Origin: Heliocybe sulcata
Lineage: Eukaryota; Basidiomycota; Agaricomycetes; Gloeophyllales; Gloeophyllaceae
Reading direction: 5' to 3'
DNA: 64,000 bases
Assembly (NCBI GenBank): GCA_004369045.1
Contig: ML213513.1
Span: forward strand, 186,001 to 250,000
The notes below the pieces were generated by a model. It did no database searches, was not told the origin of the DNA, and worked only from the letters and a program-made list of their open reading frames with translations. Positions 37,561 to 48,828 of the stretch are shown in pieces (the first letter of the stretch is position 1; each line of letters starts with the position of its first letter). The translations under genes and the position numbers were made by a program.

Positions 37561-38768
37561 CATGAGTGGATGATGCCCGAAGGAGAGTGGTAGAGAGGCC
37601 GCTGCCTTCATCGCGCCACAGATGTCGCGTTGAAGAGGCGATTGAACTGTCACGGGATCGCCACTGTTCTTCTCTAAGAGCGGCATCTGCGCTTTATTGC
37701 TTTACTTCTAGCTGAAGCTCAGAAAAATATGCGCTGCTGTAAGTTGAACGGAATGTCAGCGGCTAGCTCAGTGGTGGTTAGCACTCGGCCGTATAAGGCG
37801 TCGGGGCTGGCCGACGTGTCCGCTTTGAGACTTTGCGCTACAACAGGGGAAATGAGCTGGTAGGGACTCGTAAGTCGTGGTGCAGAATCATAATTGTACT
37901 GGGGCTCGACCCTGGTAGTAGCTTATCATTAGTGAGTTCAGCCGTCTCCAGTCTCAGGTACCGGGTCATGAACGCTCACAGCAATGTATATGCCTCCATT
38001 CCTCTATCCGACGGTGCGAATCCCAGTCTGATCAGCAGCAACTGTAATGAAGTGTCTCCATCATGATTGAAGATATATGATCTGTACAAAGTCGGCGTTC
38101 TAATAATTCTCGTGAGACGGGGAAGGCGCAGCGGTTGAATTAAGCTGTCGATTAGTCTCAGGTATGAATACTGATGCTTCTGTTGTAGCAGGAGAACGAT
38201 ACAAACGATGACCTCGCATCACAAAAACGCTCAAGTCTGGGCGTGCGAGTGCTACCTGCGCTACATCTGCCAGACCGTGTCGTCCAGCCGGACAGCCATG
38301 CAGGATTCAATCATTCGACAAGGGGATAATTCGGAACTCGATTGCCAGGGCGTTGATGACACTTAGCATGTGCTCGTTGTTCTGATGCTGCTGCTCATGA
38401 GACTCGTGCAACCATCGCTTCATTCCATTCAAACTAGCCTCATGGATCTCTCCTGCTCCATGATCTGAGTAAGGCATTTACTGTATATGAAGCCACATTC
38501 CACATTAACTTGCATCAAGGTTCTGATCCTGATAAAAAATTTTTCGGACATTGCCTCTCTCAACGAAATTAGGATGGGAAGATGATCTTGGCCAAATTCC
38601 GCTATGAGTCTGGCATAGGACATATCAGTGGAAGTGAGTAATGACATTTTGTGGACAGTTGCGGCTGCGGATGGGTCAGAAAGTACAGCTCATGATGAGC
38701 GGTCGTCATGAGGGGAATCTGGCGAGTATTAAAGGTGCCTCGCGTCCTAAGAGCTGACATCTAGCACC
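37561..38768. other. Spacer upstream of 7TM copy D
   Basis: Up to about 37736 it may hold the N-terminal part or promoter of the APH-like gene. After that it is the copy-D version of the upstream region of 7TM copy C. No other gene recognised. Confidence 0.4.
38721..38733 (+). promoter_or_regulatory. Conserved TATA-like element before 7TM gene D
   Basis: GGCGAGTATTAAA again, 36 bases before the ATG, as in copy C. Confidence 0.45.
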
Positions 38769-40399
38769 ATGCGTCTTCCAGGAGTTCCAGATGACATAGT
38801 TGGGCTGTAAGTGTTCGACTTGATTGACCGCCGTGCCTTCGTTGATATAATACGGACACCCAGGATCGGCCCTCTGGTAAGCGTTGACCTTGTGCACGAA
38901 TGCTTGCGACTGAAAACTGTGCAGGCGATGGGGTATCTCTTTGCCTATCTCTTGCAGGGCGTGTTGATTGTCCAAGTATGTAAGTCAGGCTACGTCGGTG
39001 GTCCCTGCCTCATTGGTTACCGTCTTACTATTGTTGCCCCAGTCATATTCTGTAGTCAGCCCAGGTATGCAAGCGACCGATGGCCCATCAAATTGGCTGG
39101 TTAGTCGCTCATTTGACATCGAAACATGCTTTCTAATCTTGGCCCTTATGCGGATAGTCTGGTGTGTGTTCTTCCTTGAGAATATTGCCACGATATTCGG
39201 TACTGTATCGGCGTGGTACGGTCTTGTCAAAGGGTGGGGTGACCCAAACACTCTGCTGCATCCCAGCTGGGGATTCTCGATGACACCTGCAATCCATGGC
39301 ATGAGTAATTACAATCTTTTCAGCTCTAACACCACGGACCTTATGCTGTGCTAGTCTCCTTGTCTGTGCAACTGTTCTTCTGCTGGCGAATGTGGCTCCT
39401 TGGGGCTGGAGCACTGCTACCCTGCTTGATCGCCGTGGTAAGATACTTCCTCGGATCGTCCTGACAGTTTCTGAACACATCTCGATGTAGGTGTCCTTCA
39501 TGCAGTCAACCATGGCAATTGTCACGACCGTGAAGGTAAGCACACAATGCACCACATATGGCAACGTGACTCTTACACCTCGGTACCATCTTATAGGTAT
39601 TTGGTCTCCCTGACCTCACCTTCGTGTATCGAATCATTCCATTTGTCTCTGTGAGCTCCTCTCCCGAACCAACATGGAGATAACCTGAACGGATTATAGG
39701 CATGGCTGAGCGGCAGCGTCTTTTGCGATATCATGATTGCTTTCAATCTGGTCATGCGAGTGAGCTATTATCATATAAGCCCTTGCCGCACGTTATTGAC
39801 CAGAGGTCCTGTAGCTCTACAAGGCTGGTCGCCGGTCCGAACTGAAGTCCACGAACTCTCTCCTCATGCGGCCAATTCTCATCTGTGCGGAAACTGGCAT
39901 CGTCACCGCATGTTCGTCCATCATACATCTCACAACGTACCTGGCCTGTCGGACAGAAAATACGCATTTCACTTTGTTAGTTCCCGTATATCTTTATTCA
40001 TATCCGCGAAGCTCAATATCACGTTTCTAGCCTTTTCATAACATCGAAATTGTAGGGCTATTCGATGAATCTACGTAGTCATGGCAAGCGGTTGACAGCG
40101 ACTGAAATAGGTACTCCAATACTCTCCTTGCATCGTTGAATGCTAGGCGACAACCGTCAGACGTTGTCCGGGTCGTCCAGACACGCTCTAGTTCCAGCCA
40201 CCACAAGGCAAGATCATCCCGGTGGCAGGCGGAATTGAACAGCTTTACACCGTCGCATTTCAACCACGAACATCCGCCGACAGCTGTATACATCTCCACG
40301 AGCACAACGACGCACAAGGACGAAGACGCAGAAGCGCACATGCCAAATGGTTATGAGAAGGATGCATGCGACGACTTAACTCGAGTCACCATAGGATGA
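38769..40399 (+). CDS. DUF6534-type 7TM protein, copy D
   Basis: It starts MRLPGVPDDIVGL. Exons read MGYLFAYLLQGVLIVQV, then VWCVFFLENIATIFGTVSAW, YGLVKGWGDPNTLLHPSWG, SLSVQLFFCWRMWLLGAGAL, QSTMAIVTTVK, LTFVYRIIPFVS, AWLSGSVFCDIMIAFNLVMR, AETGIVTACSSIIHLTTYLA and YSNTLLASLNARRQPSD. The Ser/His/Thr-rich tail (STSTTTHKDEDAEAH) ends at 40399. Nearly every exon is readable with proper splice sites, so this looks like a working gene. Role unknown. Confidence 0.78.
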
Positions 40400-40823
40400 C
40401 AAGATCGTTCCTCTTATTCTCCCTATTTTTTATCCTCCCAATGCCTTATGCTATTGGAATGTCGCTAGCAAGAGGTCTTGGCAGGTGTGTTACCTTTGAG
40501 TTTCTTGGTCGAGTCCGATGGCATGTCATCAGACGCTGTCCCCGCTGTAGTAGCTAAGAAGTAAAAATGGACACAGATATACGATATCTTGGAAGTTTTC
40601 AGAGATTAACGCCTTAGCCACTGTGTTGTATTCTCGACTTGAATATCGCGTCGGATTGTAATGGAGTAAATGATCGTACAACTCAATCATTCGCCGCTAG
40701 ATACAAAGGCAACTTTTGCGCAATACTATCCTACAAGACCGCGCGCAGGTCGTCATGGAACCATGGAGACAAGATGGTAGTAGCAGAAACTATAGCCAAG
40801 ACGTACTCCTGTCTCGCCTAGAT
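40400..40823. other. Intergenic between convergent genes
   Basis: Three-prime flank of 7TM copy D (still part of the duplication to about 40715), then about 100 bases before the exonuclease stop. Nothing else seen. Confidence 0.4.
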
Positions 40824-41871
40824 CTAGGCATCGAAGACATACATCCAATCCTCGTTCGGCGGCAGCTGTCTTTTCAGTGCCACAACAGTGCACACCCGGC
40901 ATCGAGGCAATCTCTGCGGCCACATATTCGCCCACCTTGTCTCGAAGCAGTAGATGGGCTTGCGTCTCCCGCATCCAGAACACTCATACCTTGCCGCATT
41001 GGTGTCTGCAGTGATCTCGCTCAGCATGATCAACGGCCCCTTCATAAACACATTCTCCGGGTCCAGTCTGCCGCCGTCTTGGAACATCGTGACGTAACGT
41101 TGGGAGTACCACTGCAGCTCGCTGCGATTAGCTGCATTGATCCAGCTTTTTCGCTTGAAGTCCTCGTGAAGCAGCGAGATGAGGTAGATGTCAGTGGCGG
41201 CGTAGCGAAGGAGGCGCTCTGAGAGGGGTCGCTCGAGCCACAGCGCTGTGCCATTGGCGCGATGCATGGCAATCACTTCAGCTGACTCAGGTGGTTGGAG
41301 ATGTCCGACGGTACAGGGAAGCAGAAGGCAACTCACGATCTTTCTCTATCCCATCGCCGAGGTGATGCTCCTTCAGGCAGTTCGCCATGCCAAGGACAAT
41401 ATGGATCCCGTCATATAGGTCGGGGTCATTCTTTACAACATGGAACCCGAAGTATCGGGAGGCAAGTCGATTGGTACGCTGTCTCTCCCCCTCCCCTCTC
41501 ACCCACATTCTCGACATCACTTCGGCAAGCTGCAGGTCCAGCACCCCGTTAAGCTCCACAGCGTAGGTCTCCTGGATCTCGAGAAAGTCCATACGCCCAT
41601 CCCATGTAACCTTCGTAATGTCCTCCGTGAGGAGCAGACGAAGCAAAGGATTGACATTGATGCCATTGTCGCGCAGCACGAGAACGTCGAAGACGAAGAT
41701 GGCATCCGCGGTCACTGTGCCCAGGCAAATCAGAGATAAGGCACCTTCTTGCATGCCGATGTCCAGTCCTTCGCAATCCAGGATCAGTGTCCTTGAGAGG
41801 GAAAGAGTGGATATCGCATGATCAAATGTGGCTTGGTCGGCACAGTAGGTAAAGTCCACTGGACGGGGCAT
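40824..41871 (-). CDS. 3'-5' exonuclease (RNase D/WRN-type) with C-terminal Cys cluster
   Basis: DEDDy-type exonuclease domain protein. It starts MPRPVDFTYCADQATF. Motif I is LILDCEGLDIG (Asp, Glu), motif II is KVTWDGRMDFLEI, then ELNGVLDLQLAEV, and motif III after one intron (about 41286-41341) is LLRYAATDIYLISLLHEDF (Tyr-x3-Asp). The four acidic residues are therefore present. The C-terminus carries YECSGCGRRK and PRCRVCTVVALKR, a CxxC...CxxC arrangement that looks like a zinc ribbon and could bind nucleic acid. Relation to EXD1-like proteins is plausible. Substrate unknown; complete by appearance. Confidence 0.87.
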
Positions 41872-43085
41872 AGTCGACGGTGAGATCGATGAGACACGAT
41901 AGTTAGCGCCAAACTTACAGTGTGCTCTCGCCGTCTCGCATCTGAAGAGAAGACGCCGGATTTAGACCTGAGTACGCCCGTCCTGTACGAGCGTCTGATA
42001 AGTAGTCAACTTCGCGCACCTTCAGAATATAGGATTAAGTCCTAGTGACTCGCACAGATACTTATAAAGTCGTATCTGTGGTCATTTTGTAGTAATTGAC
42101 TGCTGTATGTCGACCAGGGCTCTCCAGATGACTGTCATATACGAGGAGAAACCAAAGAGCGTATGAACTTAAGCCCCGGGATTAGCCGGCTTGTGGCGCG
42201 CGCAGGCCGACGTCTGCACCTCTCACCGAACGTCGACGTACTGCCATCCATTGTATCCGAATGTGTCTGCTTTGGCACTAGGCGATGTATTCAGTATATA
42301 TCTCTACGTGATTAGCTCTCCAGGATCCCATGTTCCTCGCCGGCAGTCACTCACTAGTCATCTTCAGTCAAACACGTACGTATTCTTTGGCCAACAATGA
42401 CTTGTCCAGTGATAGACTTGCTTGTACGAGCTCGGTATCGTCGGACCTCCGCACCCAACTGCTGGGCTCTCTGCAGTAGCGCGGGTGAGTCTGACAGCTA
42501 GGATCAAGGCTTTCTTGACTAGTTCAGGGCAACAGTGGCCAATCAAAGCGGTGTTTGATCGTTTCCGTCTGCGTGTCTCTGATTGCTGCCTACTCAGGCC
42601 GAAATTATGGAAGACCCTCTTTCAAGTCTCATAGGATGCCTTGCTCTGGTTCGTCGAGAATGCTACCACCAAACCCAAGGGGATTTTTTTTTCTTCCTGC
42701 ACTATCACTAGACGCTGACTGGCTCTCCTGAGCCTGTGATGGTTGAGACCTGTAGCATGTCTGCAACCGCTCATATTGTACGACTGCCCAACGAAATGCC
42801 AAACATCTCAGCCCATACTTACTTGTCAATTTCAGGTACACAGCGCCCTTGGATTCGCGCCTTTCCGCCTACTCGAGTTCCCAGGCACGTTATTCTGTTT
42901 CTCGACCTCTGGTATCGAAGGCTTCAAACCGTCCCTCGCCTTGTTCCTAGCCTCAGGCCGCAAGCTGGATGGCTCCGACGTCTACCAGGGCGAGACCAAG
43001 AATCGAAAGCCTATAAGGAGTCTCGTCTGTAGCAACATATTCTCCACTCACATGAGTGCAGTATCATCGATATCCCTCCCTTCTC
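41872..43085. other. Intergenic upstream of the HET-C N-terminal half
   Basis: Divergent promoter region for the exonuclease and the HET-C fragment. Forward frames at 42743-43040 look plausible in composition (e.g. PGTLFCFSTSGIEGFKPSLA) but match nothing I know and are not linked to a start or splice chain. Confidence 0.35.
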
Positions 43086-43857
43086 ATGTCGCATTCGACT
43101 CTCATATTCTGTCTTGTATTATTCTCGTTTTTGTTTGCCAGACCGGTAGCCGCGTTTGGTGCTGGGGAAGTGCCTCAAGGTCACAAACTTGATGGTCATT
43201 TCTGGCGGCATGGCGACTTCTCACAGGTTCTCATGCAATTGCCTGTCAGCTTCATCACCATGGTCGGTTTCACCGAGATGCAGCGCCGCGTCGTGTACTT
43301 TGGCAACTGGTTACGCGAATACTCCCAGTTTCTCGACGTGACGTGCCTCACGCACGCTCCAGAAAATGTCCTTCGCGGCGTGGTGTCAGCTCTAGGTTTC
43401 AGGGAGTTTGGCCTAGCCACCGGTGAATTCGACGTCACCCGCAAACGGCTTGGCGTATACCAGCATGTTCAGCACATTGATAATCCAAAAGGGTACAGTG
43501 ACCAAGCGCGGGCGACGGATAATCGCCTTCGAGGACCAATCAATCCAAGAGGTGAGCTCGCGTTCATTTGAACGACTTGAATACCCTGGTGTAGCTAACG
43601 ATCGTCTTCTACCACCAGAACTTGATATTGATCCCGAGACTGGCATGAAGAGTTATATTGCTAAGCGTGGACAAGGGTGGGACACTTCTGCGGATTACAT
43701 CCGCCTAGTCTACGGAGCTATAGCCGAACAAGAAACAGTCCTAGACGCCATCGCAAAGCTTGGCTTGTTTCCGCGGTGTTTCGTACGTGCCCCTGGGAGT
43801 CTTTGCTTCTCCTTGCATCTCCTCCCCGCCACAAGCTATATCTCAGCGAAAACCTAA
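43086..43857 (+). CDS. hetC: HET-C-type protein, N-terminal half only
   Basis: N-terminal part of a HET-C (heterokaryon-incompatibility C) family protein, which in ascomycetes takes part in vegetative incompatibility. It starts MSHSTLIFCLVLFSFLFARP, a signal peptide. The family signature follows: FGAGEVPQGHKLDGHFWRHG, YFGNWLREYSQ, EFGLATGEFDVTRKRLGVY and HVQHIDNPKGY. After an intron at about 43551-43618, exon 2 has ELDIDPETGMKSYIAKRGQG and WDTSADYIR. HET-C similarity stops at about 43711. The frame continues with unrelated LVYGAIAEQETVLDAIAKLG to 43857, or by splicing at 43784 to a TAG near 43970. The missing C-terminal half lies on the other strand at 44292-45806. Confidence 0.85.
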
Positions 43858-44291
43858 TCCATCAGAACCCATTCGCAGCCATTCTCAGAATCGAATGGGT
43901 CGACCATACTTGGAAACCCACGCCAGTGCATTACCGCCCATCCACAGTTAGCCAGCGGATGACATAGCGGTGTAGTGAGCGCCCAGTATTCCACTATGTC
44001 ATCCGCTAATAACGCGAACGTGCTGCAACACTTTGGACCCATTGGTAGGCACTTACTCCAAGTAAGCAGACTTCCGTGGCTCTTCCATCGCTTTTGTCGT
44101 CCTTTCGGATGCCGTGCTCGGGAGCTGCTGTGGACGCCCATCGGACTAATGCGTTGTCCATCACGACCTACAAGTACCAAAAATCACACTAATGCATATT
44201 AGGCTATGCAAACCGAGGGCGCGCTAGCTCGGATATGCTACGCTCCAAAGACAGAATCCGGTACTCCTCCCGAATAACACAATGACAAGCT
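43711..44291. other. Junction between the two HET-C halves
   Basis: Sequence at the apparent breakpoint. It contains a perfect 14-base inverted repeat (listed separately) and no other recognisable gene. Any inversion end should be sought here and upstream of 45806. Confidence 0.5.
43954..44007. repeat. Perfect 14-base inverted repeat (hairpin)
   Basis: Left arm AGCGGATGACATAG (43954-43967) and right arm CTATGTCATCCGCT (43994-44007) are exact reverse complements separated by 26 bases. It lies within the junction of the split HET-C gene. Confidence 0.85.
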
Positions 44292-45806
44292 CTACCAGAA
44301 CTTGATAGCGCGAACAAGGGATGCGGCTGCCTGTGAAGCTCCATTCCCAATATCTGTTAGAGCCTTCTCTGCGCCATTGTATACGGTTGTAGCAGTATCT
44401 CCTATCGTTGTAGCCATAGTGCTTGCACCGTCGACGATGGATTTGCCCATAGCAGCGGCTCCATCTCCGACTGCCCCTGCTGCCTCCTTGAGCTTGTCTC
44501 CGGCATTGACCAGCACCTGCTGGAACGCATTCCCGATACTGGACTCGTTCTTCTTGAGACGACCTTCATAAGAAGAGTCGGGAAAGACGCCGAAGCCCGT
44601 CTTGATAGAATGCATATGACTGACGTCGGTACTGTGGCAGTTGTGTCCGTTGTTGCGAACAGCGGCTTTGGACAGGTTCGCTCGCAGCTCCTCCCTTTGT
44701 GCATCAGTAATGCTCCTCTTCCACCAGCCCTCCACAGCATCGCGCATGTACCGCTGGATAAGAGTGGGAGAAGTCGCGAAAGCGGGATGGTGGAGTATGG
44801 ACAGCACGTCCGTAATGACCGCGTCGGCGTCCTTGTGCTCATCGTCCCAGCACCGGACAATCTGCTGCACAGTATAATTCGTGGTAACGGAAGACACAAG
44901 GCCGGCGAGAGGGTTCAGGACATGGCTGAAGTGGTCTTTGGCGATATCAGAGTGGCTGGGATCGGTGTCGGTGGAGCCAGCATGCCAAATGCCCGTCTCC
45001 GGGTTTCCAGCAGCCAGTTTCCCGGCTTCCACAGCCTTGCGCATCTGCTCTACAGATGGCTCGATGACCAACGCGAGCATCTTGTACACGAAGAGATCGA
45101 TATACTCCCCGACCTTCTTCATTGCAGGACCGATGATCGGGATCTCGAGCTGGTCTTCGTGCTCGATGAGGAAACGTCTGAGCTCGTCGTGCACAGAGAA
45201 GACAGGCTCGAGAACTTGCCAAAGCGGATCGGGAGAATCAGGGCTGCCCTGAGCGATCCTCCCAGGCTGAAAGGCGCTGGAGTCTTTCTCCGCCTTCGTA
45301 GCTGCAGCCTGAGAAGCATCGAGCTTTTGCACGAGATTCCCTATATCTTTAGAAATGGAACTGAGAGGTGCAAGCGCATTCTTGATTGTTGAAATTATCG
45401 ACACGACGTCCACATTGACCGAGTTCATTTGCTGAAGGAGTAATCAGCGAAAATGAGAGGTCTAGATGCTACTGGACATACCTGCTCTAAATCGGACAGC
45501 ATGCCTTTCGAGATTAGGGCTGACTTGTCGTCCGCTTCACCAGTCAGGTTGTGGAAAATGTCGCGCATGCCAAAGGTACCTGTGACCAGCGGATACGCAG
45601 TTCTGCCCGTTGAAGGGACTCTGACAAGGGAAGCATCTCCGACAAAAGCGAAGATGTTCTGCTCTCCTGTCTCGATGAGGCAGAGCTCAATGAAGTTGGA
45701 ATGCGCAGTAAAGTCTTCCAAGGTATGCAAAGCTGCGCCGAGCTGGATAAAAGACTCCTGTTCGTCCTCCTTGCTGCGATTGCGACGGGCTCGACGTCCC
45801 AAGTCA
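44292..45806 (-). CDS. hetC: HET-C-type protein, C-terminal half only
   Basis: Reverse-strand continuation of the HET-C family protein. Similarity begins at about 45830 with LLECIDLGRRARRN. It runs through the core LGAALHTLEDFTAHSNFIEL, FVGDASLVRVPS and LVTGTFGMRDIFHNLTGEAD. After an intron near 45430-45480, the long second exon covers PIIGPAMKKVGEYIDLFVYK and WHAGSTDTDPSHSDIAKDHF, plus HHPAFATSPTLIQRYMRDAV. It ends in an Ala/Gly/Thr-rich repetitive tail with VRAIKFW. No initiator ATG or signal peptide precedes the conserved part, which starts just where the forward half at 43086 stops. Long, uninterrupted frame. Confidence 0.85.
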
Positions 45807-45830
45807 ATGCACTCCAGAAGCGTGGAGGTA

Positions 45831-46951
45831 ACGTGCGTGCGTTCCAGTCCGAGCTTGACCCGAGTACGAAGCGCAGTCCTTATTTTATTTAAGGTGAAGC
45901 CTGTCTAACTATACTCACCGACAGGAGGTGCTGGACGGGTCTCAGATGGGATACGTACAGGCGTTCTTGCTAGCCCACTCGCCCGAGATACCTCGCGGCT
46001 TCAGCCTTCACGAACGAGCTGAGGCAAGATTGATGTCCTAGGTTTGGGCGCGGTTACCTTGGGTAAACCATATCATTTCTCTGCATCGCAGCATCTTGAG
46101 AGAACGCCTTCGTTGACACTCTTCGGCTGAGCAAGCGGGAGCCGAAGAGTAAGCCGTGCCTGAATGGCGCACCACTAGCGGGAGCAAGATGGTGGGTACC
46201 AGACGACAGATAAAGTTTGACAGCCAGTGGACACCGTTAAGCGAGGAGGGTAAGTATGGGGCATTTTATCTTCGGAGCCTCCAGTTCGCCTCTGGCTTTG
46301 TAGACGTTGCGAAGGCCGTTCTACGTTCAGCGCTGATGGTAACCTGTCTTATATTCATCCGTCGTTCTTTGTGGTCGATGGCTCGCTGAGGTCTAGCGGG
46401 GGCTATTACTGGCTCTGTAGCATGAGGTTCGTCTGATGCGAACTGCCGCAGTGCGCCTGCTCGGGGTGACAGCTCCACGGGCGAAGTGCCTAGCGATCCC
46501 GCCTCGGCAGTAAAAATAGCTCCCTGAAAATTCTGTCGGGGCGCACCGGAGTTGTGATTAAATACCAAATACGACACCGGACCCCAGTCCGCAAAAGGAT
46601 GTCTCCCCCTGCTTCGCATTCATATCCAATACTGCAGAGGCGGATGAAAATAAATGCACATTTTGTCTCAATACTTTTTGTGGTATACGCTGCCATTTTT
46701 TTGAGGCACCTTCGATTGTGTCCTAGGAAGTGGTGATGAGAAAGGATGTCCGAGGTCTCTTGTCCCGGTCAACCCAGGCGCAGCTTTTATCCTCCGATAC
46801 CCACGCTTTCATTCCTCGGGCACAGAGACTGTCACATTTTTGATAAGACGATAAGGCCCACCGGCGAGTGCATATATCCTGCAAGCGCAAAATGTGATGA
46901 AGAGAGTTCTTCCTCTGTAACCTCCCACCGCTCGTGTGCGTGCTGTTCAAC
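45831..46951. other. Intergenic, breakpoint side and permease promoter
   Basis: Upstream of the HET-C C-terminal half and of the first NCS1 permease. No gene recognised. The boundary of the HET-C similarity (about 45830) is one candidate end of an inversion. Confidence 0.4.
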
Positions 46952-48828
46952 ATGTCCCAACTGGATCAAAGGACGACGCGCTCGTCGTTGGAAAAGGCGA
47001 CCAGCTCCGGTACACATGACCCGGAAAAGGGCCCGGAGCCGGTGACGCACACTACCGTCGTCGAATTGGAGGCCCTCGACGATGGTATCCCTCGGAATCG
47101 TGGTGTTTTCGCCAAGTTATGGGCCATTGTGCAGAAATTGGACAGGTATGGAGTTGAGGCAAGAGGTATCGAGCGGGTGCCGCCTACGGAGCGGCCACAG
47201 AGGAACCCATGGGACTGCTTTACGATGTGGTGTGCAGCGAACACCACTATCAGTACATTCAGTCTGGGTACTCTGGGTGCGAGCGTCTTTGAGATGGGCC
47301 TGAGGGATGCGGTCCTCACCATTATGTTTTTCAACCTGCTGTCGACTATCCCGGTGGTGAGTGACCGACATTTCAGTACTTCCGAGCGGACCAGTTAAAT
47401 CCTAGCCCTGTAGGCCTACTTCTCGTCATTTGGCGCTCGCACTGGCCTTAGGCAGATGGTATTCTCCCGCTTTGCCTTCGGATACTGGGTCTGCATGTTC
47501 CCTGGAGTGCGTATTCCATTTACCTGCTGTAGCTGTCCTACTAAGTGCTGGCTCGCAGGTCCTGAACGTTATTGCCACAGTCGGCTGGTCAACCATCAAC
47601 TCAATCGTGGGTGGCCAGACACTACGTGCTGTTTCGACTTTGCATCAAATCCCAATTTGGGCTGGTATCCTAATTATCGCCGTCTTGACTCTCTTCCCGT
47701 CCTTCGCCGGATACAAGTTCGTTCATACCTACGAGCGGTGGTCTTGGATTGCCCCTGCGATTATTTTTTTCATCATGCTCGGTACCGGTCTCGGGTACAT
47801 GGACCAAGGCGCCTGGGGTGGTAGCGGGCCTGTGGAAGCTGCTAGCGTTCTGAGCTTCGGCGCCAGTATCTTCGGGTTCGGTATCGGTTGGGTCAGCTAC
47901 GCCGCTGACTATACTGTGTATGTACCTCCTTACGGACTCCACTGGGGCTCGCTGACCTTTTGTGTGCAGCAACTTGCCCGTGGACACACCCGCTTGGAAG
48001 ATTTTTGTCGCAACGTATGCGGGGCTGAATATTCCGTTGATCCTCATCGAATCCCTCGGTGCTGGTTACATGATAGCGATCCAGAACAATACTGCTTGGG
48101 CAAATCTGTACGATGCGGATGGTGTCGGCGGGCTTATAGCCGCTGGCCTGTCTCCTTTGAACGGCGTCGGCCGCTTCCTCACTGTGATCATGGGTCTCTC
48201 GATTGTCGCGAACAACATCCCGAATATCTACTCGCTCTCCCTGACCGTCCAGATCTTCGGCCCTATCTTCCAAGCTATTCCCCGGCTGTTCATCACGCTC
48301 ATCGGTACCGCGGTCTACATTGTGCTTTCCATCGTCGGTGCAAGCCACTTCGAGGAGTGGCTGGACACCCTGCTGGTGCTGCTCTCGTATTGGCTGGCGA
48401 TTTACATGGTTATCGTGACCGAGGAGCACTTGATATTCAGGAAGGGAATGTGGAGCAATTACGCTTTGGATACGTATAATAGGGCGGCTGCGCAGCCCGT
48501 GGGCATCGCTGCAGCCATTGCGCTTGGGTGTGGTATCATGGGTGCTGTGCTCGGCATGGCTCAGACATGGGTACGTACCGGATGATTCTCTAGAGTAAGA
48601 TTTTCAGGAATTAATCTGGCTCGTGCTTTTGTAGTACGTCGGTGTTATTGGTCGGAAGATTGGTGACCCTGTCTTTGGCGGAGATGTTGGTTTCGAGCTT
48701 GCTTTCTGCTTCGCTGGACTTGTGCGTGCTTTGCATTCAGCGTCACGAAGATTGTTCCGACTGACTTCATCGCTCGACAGGCATACCCTCCGCTACGCTA
48801 CTTTGAGAAAAAGTATTTCGGTCGGTGA
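46952..48828 (+). CDS. NCS1-family purine/cytosine permease, paralog 1
   Basis: Plasma-membrane nucleobase-cation symporter of the Fcy2 type, about 12 membrane helices. It starts MSQLDQRTTRSSLEKATSSG. A conserved cytosolic segment KLDRYGVEARGIERVPPTER precedes TM1 (MWCAANTTISTFSLGTLGAS). Then come QMVFSRFAFGYWVCMFPG, VLNVIATVGWSTINSIVGGQ, GYKFVHTYERWSWIAPAIIF, NLPVDTPAWKIFVATYAGLN, VGGLIAAGLSPLNGVGRFL and HFEEWLDTLLVLLSYW. The last exon ends PLRYFEKKYFGR. About 7 exons. The substrate could be cytosine, adenine, hypoxanthine or a related base; sequence alone does not decide. Confidence 0.93.

Larger units (their letters stand above)
37737..40715 (+). repeat. Direct duplication, copy D
   Basis: Same-orientation partner of 33545-36505. 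The similarity ends abruptly at about 40715, after GCTAGATACAAAG, shortly before the 3' end of the reverse exonuclease gene. No OYE fragment accompanies this copy. Confidence 0.8.

Noticed and set aside
44610-45392. Forward open frame of 260 codons
   Set aside because: It is antisense to the long HET-C exon, which has clear family similarity; the forward frame has none.
48001-48480. Frame through permease 1 that reads straight past an exon boundary (Arg-rich open frame to 48479)
   Set aside because: It is in the wrong frame after the intron near 47918-47969; the spliced frame restores NCS1 helices.
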